A DNA stretch of 64,000 nt from Luteitalea sp. (GTDB taxonomy: Bacteria; Acidobacteriota; Vicinamibacteria; Vicinamibacterales; Vicinamibacteraceae), in the NCBI GenBank assembly GCA_009377495.1, contig WHTZ01000016.1:40147-104146 (forward strand), given 5' to 3'. Below the pieces are notes generated by a model. The model made no database searches. It saw only the letters and a list, made by a program, of their open reading frames with translations, and was not told where the DNA came from. The translations under genes and the position numbers were made by a program. Shown one piece after another: positions 61,301-64,000 of this stretch (the first letter of the stretch is position 1; the number at the start of each line of letters is the position of its first letter).

Positions 61301-62694
61301 GGAAACGACGGCTTTCTCGTCACGCGCGCGATGTCGTCACGCGCCCGCTCGACCAACATGAGCGCCCCGGAAGCTGCCGCCGCGGCATCCCACGCCACTT
61401 GCATGTTCGCGGAGGCCGCTGCAGCGCGGCGGCTGCGTGTCGCGGTCAGCGCGAGATGCACCGCGTTGGTGACCAGCGCATGTGGTGCTTGTAAATCTGG
61501 CGTTGGCTTCACGCGCGCGAGCGCCACGAATGCCTCGACGAGCTGCGACTCCAGCTTGCCAAGACGTTTCGCTTCGGGTCCTGCCAGCGTGCGGATGGCT
61601 TCGAGCGCTGCGCCGTGCCGTTCGAAGCACTCGAGCACCGGTGACACCGCGCGTTGATAGGCACGGTAGAGCGGCTCGCGAAGCTCCCACTGATCGCGCA
61701 GCAGGCGCTGGCGCCGGGCGGCCTGGAGCTCGCGATCGACGGCCGCGATCAGCGCCGACACCTCTCCTGGGCGCTTTCGCCCGAGCGCGGCATCGCGTTG
61801 CTGAATGCGCGGCCCGAGCGCCTCCACACCGCTGACGTCGCCCTTGGCCGCCAGGCGTTGGGCCCGCTGCAAGCTCGACTTCGTGAGACGCGCATACGCT
61901 TGGTCGGCCGAGCGCTCTGCTGCGAGCGCGGCTTCGAGGCGCTTGGCCACGTCGCGCGTCCATCGCTCTGGCAGTGCGCGGGCGCGTTCGTCCACGAGCC
62001 GATACGTCGCCTCGAGCAGCGCGAGGCGCTCGGTGGGAATCTCAACGTGGCCTGCGAGGTCGAGGGCTTGCTCGATGACCTGCGGAAGCGTGGGCGCCGG
62101 GCGCAACGGTTCGCGCGGAGGTACCGTGTCCGCGATCAGCGCAAGGTCGAAGGAATGGTCGCCCGTCGCCTGCCGCAAGCGCGCGATGGTCTCATCCAGC
62201 ATGGCGACGAACTGACGGACGTCCGTCGCGCGATATCCATGGTGGCGTGCCGGCCACGCAGCCAGCCGTCGTCTCGCGGTCTCAGCGATACGCACACGCT
62301 CCTCGGGGCTAGGGGTCTCGCGGATGCGACCCAGCGTCTCCGCGATGTCGGCAGCCAGCTCGGCGTAATCGCCCTCACCGCGGGTGGCTGCGTAGCGTGC
62401 GGCGCGCACGCTCCGAGCGTACCGCTCGGTTCTGCGCCAGTCGATACGTGACTCAGGCAAGGTGACCGTTTGCAATCGCGGTGTTTCGCCCGGCAGGACG
62501 AGGTCGAGCGGGACTGTGAACACCACGCGGTGACCTGTCCGCGTCCACTCGCCGTAGCAATGGATGCTCTCGCCGCCCTTCAGGAACAACTGGAAGAGCG
62601 GCGGTGGCGGTATCGGTGTGGTCTCGGCACGGGCGCTCCCGACCGAGAGGGCGACCAGCGACGTGATCAGGAGCAACGCAGCGCATCGACGCAC
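61297..62694 (-). CDS. exported helical protein of unknown function, coupled to addBA
   Basis: 465 residues from the GTG at 62694; the frame goes on to 62916 but this start gives a clear signal peptide (RRCAALLLITSLVALSVGSARAE). The mature N-terminus has a short beta segment (PPPLFQLFLKGGESIHCYGEWTRTGHRVVFTVPLDLVLPGE) and the rest is helical, Ala/Arg/Glu-rich, with probable coiled coils. No family recognised. Its stop overlaps the addB TTG start, so it belongs to the same operon, odd for an exported protein beside a cytoplasmic nuclease. Confidence 0.7.
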   Translation of the reverse strand: MRRCAALLLITSLVALSVGSARAETTPIPPPPLFQLFLKGGESIHCYGEWTRTGHRVVFTVPLDLVLPGETPRLQTVTLPESRIDWRRTERYARSVRAARYAATRGEGDYAELAADIAETLGRIRETPSPEERVRIAETARRRLAAWPARHHGYRATDVRQFVAMLDETIARLRQATGDHSFDLALIADTVPPREPLRPAPTLPQVIEQALDLAGHVEIPTERLALLEATYRLVDERARALPERWTRDVAKRLEAALAAERSADQAYARLTKSSLQRAQRLAAKGDVSGVEALGPRIQQRDAALGRKRPGEVSALIAAVDRELQAARRQRLLRDQWELREPLYRAYQRAVSPVLECFERHGAALEAIRTLAGPEAKRLGKLESQLVEAFVALARVKPTPDLQAPHALVTNAVHLALTATRSRRAAAASANMQVAWDAAAAASGALMLVERARDDIARVTRKPSFP

Positions 62695-62995
62695 GCCTCG
62701 ATCTTGTGCCCATTCGATGACGAGTGACAAGAGCGTGGACACTGGGGTCAGTTCCTCATTGAGTTCGACGCGCGACAGGCGGTGCTGGTCGGCTCGCACA
62801 ACGCTTCGCGCACGGGCGCAGACAGTGTACGTGGCGCGAGGTGTGGAAAACATGTTGATGTGCGGTGCATCGCCTGTGCACAACCAGACAGCGCGATTAC
62901 TCTTAGCGTGTACCACAATGCATTCGGACGATTAGCGCATGTGCACGTCGCCTTCGCGTATTCTTTCGCTTGCGCAGCGGTGCACGAAGACTACA

Positions 62996-63250
62996 ATGAA
63001 CCGCTTCCAGGGGCCCCACATCGTGTCAACACGCGTGCATCACTTCGACCATGACATCGGGGGACGTGCCTACCACATCGAGGTAGCGCAGGTCGGCGTG
63101 AACACGTGGCGAGCGCAAGTCGTCACACCGTACGGCGGACGCTCGGCCCTCATGCCTTTTTACGACGCCACGCCAGCGGATGCCGCCGATCGTCTCGCGG
63201 AATGGCTCGCCCGCGCGCACAGGCACGCGGCAAGCAGCGAGTCGCTTTGA
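62996..63250 (+). CDS. small protein of unknown function
   Basis: 84 residues from the ATG at 62996 (MNRFQGPHIVSTRVHHFDHD). A beta-rich core, GRAYHIEVAQVGVNTWRAQVVTPYGGRSALMPFYDATPADAADRLAEWLARAHRH, looks like a compact alpha-beta fold and codon use is like that of its neighbours. The frame goes back to 62939. No family known to me. The spacer 62695-62995 has no gene. Confidence 0.55.
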   Translation: MNRFQGPHIVSTRVHHFDHDIGGRAYHIEVAQVGVNTWRAQVVTPYGGRSALMPFYDATPADAADRLAEWLARAHRHAASSESL

Positions 63251-63336
63251 CGATGCTTCCAGCGTTCGCTAGAATAGTTGTTCTGCTCAGGTTCCGCTTA
63301 CCTGAAACGTGAGCAAGCTTCGGCCGGCCAACCAGT

Positions 63337-63412
63337 GGGCCAGTGGCGCAGTTGGGAGCGCGCTTGAATGGCATTCAAGAGGTCACGGGTTCGAATCCCG
63401 TCTGGTCCACCA
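63337..63412 (+). tRNA. tRNA-Ala (anticodon GGC)
   Basis: A 76-base cloverleaf: acceptor GGGCCAG with CTGGTCC (one G-T pair), D arm from GCGCAGTTGGGAGCGC, anticodon stem CTTGA/TCAAG with loop ATGGCAT giving GGC, T arm ACGGG-TTCGAAT-CCCGT, discriminator A and encoded CCA. It reads GCC/GCU alanine codons. Confidence 0.95.
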
Positions 63413-63441
63413 CCCTTCGCTCACGCTTGCCACGGGAGCGT

Positions 63442-63711
63442 GAGCTACGGGTGGCAAGCCACGCAAAGGGTGTCCACCGTAGCCCGAAGGGCGAAGGTGG
63501 ACCGACACGATTCAGCCTTCGCTCATGAATGCAGGCGAAGGCTGCCCGCCGTAGCCTTGGCGAAGGCGGGCCGGTCACTGTCTGCGAACGAGCTACGGCT
63601 GGCAAGCCAAGCTTCGCTCTTGGTCACAGGCGAAGGTTGTCCTCAGCAAGGGAGCTCTCGTCACCGACGGCGGAGGTTGTCCACCCTAGCGGGGCAGCCG
63701 CGAAGGCGGAC
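63442..63711. repeat. array of imperfect palindromes downstream of the tRNA
   Basis: GAGCTACGG(G/C)TGGCAAGCC occurs at 63442-63460 and 63590-63608, a 148-base period. Between and after are hairpins of a shared plan: GTCCACCGTAGCCCG with GGGCGAAGGTGGAC (63472-63502), GCCCGCCGTAGCC then TTGGCGAAGGCGGGC (63544-63571), and GTCCACCCTAGC with GCGAAGGCGGAC (63679-63711). These GTAGCC/CGAAGG palindromes look like a dispersed acidobacterial repeat. No gene is supported in 63413-63899. Confidence 0.75.
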
Positions 63712-63899
63712 CCGCCGCTAGTCTCACCTTTGCTTGCCTCCATCCGTGAGCCACCTTCCGTGCTCGTGAGATCTGCAAGCAGAGCACACCAGCGCCGTGG
63801 CAAATTCTGCAGCCCTGCGGCCTTCCTCAGGGATTCCTCAAGAATTGAGGCGGCGTCGAGGCACCTTCCGTCCGGCACGCTCCTTGCCTTTTGTGACGC

Positions 63900-64000
63900 G
63901 TGAATGGGTTGTCGACGCGGTTCGTCTACCTCCTTCGCGGCGTCGACGATTCGGCACGCACCTATGTTGGCCTCACCTCCGACGTTCAAGCGCGCCTTGC
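63900..64000 (+). CDS. partial GIY-YIG nuclease-family protein
   Basis: A GTG at 63900 opens a frame with TRFVYLLRGVDDSARTYVGLTSDVQARL before the window ends. The YLL...YVGLTSD pattern is the GIY-YIG nuclease core of small UvrC-like or intron-like endonucleases. Only about 33 residues are visible; the start is uncertain, with no clear ribosome site. Confidence 0.7.
   Translation, partial: MNGLSTRFVYLLRGVDDSARTYVGLTSDVQARL

Noticed and set aside
62838..62890. DnaA-box-like words (TGTGGAAAA, TTGTGCACA in reverse) suggesting an origin
   Set aside because: Only two imperfect matches, no AT-rich unwinding region and no dnaA, dnaN or rnpA-rpmH neighbours.
63442..63711. The repeat array as a CRISPR
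   Set aside because: Repeat units are palindromes of differing sequence and uneven spacing, with no constant direct repeat or uniform spacers and no cas gene.

Overview
This is a high-GC bacterial chromosome segment that reads as an Acidobacteriota genome, probably of the Vicinamibacteria type. Nothing in it is a taxonomic marker, so the assignment rests on family content: an ADOP/MacB-like permease next to a PadR regulator, a fragment of the Acidobacteria-typical TIGR03435 family, a Reg_prop (beta-propeller) sensor kinase, an ankyrin protein with the SLEQLRKQAK-type N-terminus, a protease with repeated YFAEGAT modules, and many short palindromic repeats. Most genes are ordinary metabolic or housekeeping genes, broken up by islands of gene fragments and repeats.

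Layout. 1-9062: a truncated HTH gene at the edge, a repeat-bearing spacer, an ankyrin protein, a minus-strand operon (GlcG-like, SDR, SnoaL-like, alpha/beta hydrolase, broken DoxX) and a sensor kinase/NarL response regulator pair. 9063-18891: a second broken DoxX-like gene, a permease fragment fused out of frame to a 5'-truncated TIM-barrel isomerase, then a HUMPS-type decarboxylase, a zinc alcohol dehydrogenase and, on the other strand, a MetE-like protein; an ABC exporter pair, a broken HNH-endonuclease-type gene, an antitoxin with a 22-codon toxin remnant, a CBM9-like secreted protein and a PEP-mutase-family protein. 18892-28230: repeat copy A, an Ada-AlkA repair fusion, a YtrA-type GntR regulator with a palindromic operator driving a slipin, a TIGR03435 remnant, a Phd/VapC pair, LemA with an M48 protease, an amidohydrolase and PadR. 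28348-32559: ADOP permease, LOG protein, cytochrome c.

32556-38794 is the best-resolved unit: asd-lysC-dapB-dapA-dapD-M20 peptidase, a lysine/diaminopimelate operon. It is preceded by what looks like a complete transcription attenuator: a promoter, a 29-codon leader rich in Thr codons, mutually exclusive antiterminator and terminator hairpins, and a U-tract. 38893-48151 holds an SRPBCC protein, NhaA, a MITE-like palindromic insertion, pyruvate kinase, a secreted trypsin-like protease, an amidase, an alpha/beta hydrolase and dense palindromic repeats. 48453-54540 holds two M16 peptidases coupled to Mrp, plus small membrane or zinc-binding proteins. 54775-62694 is a translationally coupled set: an unknown secreted protein, then AddB-like and AddA-like nuclease/helicase subunits. 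62996-64000 has a small unknown protein, tRNA-Ala(GGC), a palindrome array and the start of a GIY-YIG nuclease.

The observations most worth following up are a roughly 170-bp three-hairpin dispersed element present three times (one copy supplies the stop codons of both flanking genes), the threonine-type attenuator before asd, and the MITE-like element with an apparent target duplication. No complete undescribed multigene system could be demonstrated. The closest candidates are the secreted protein fused to the AddAB operon and the HUMPS/isomerase/dehydrogenase/MetE-like cluster.
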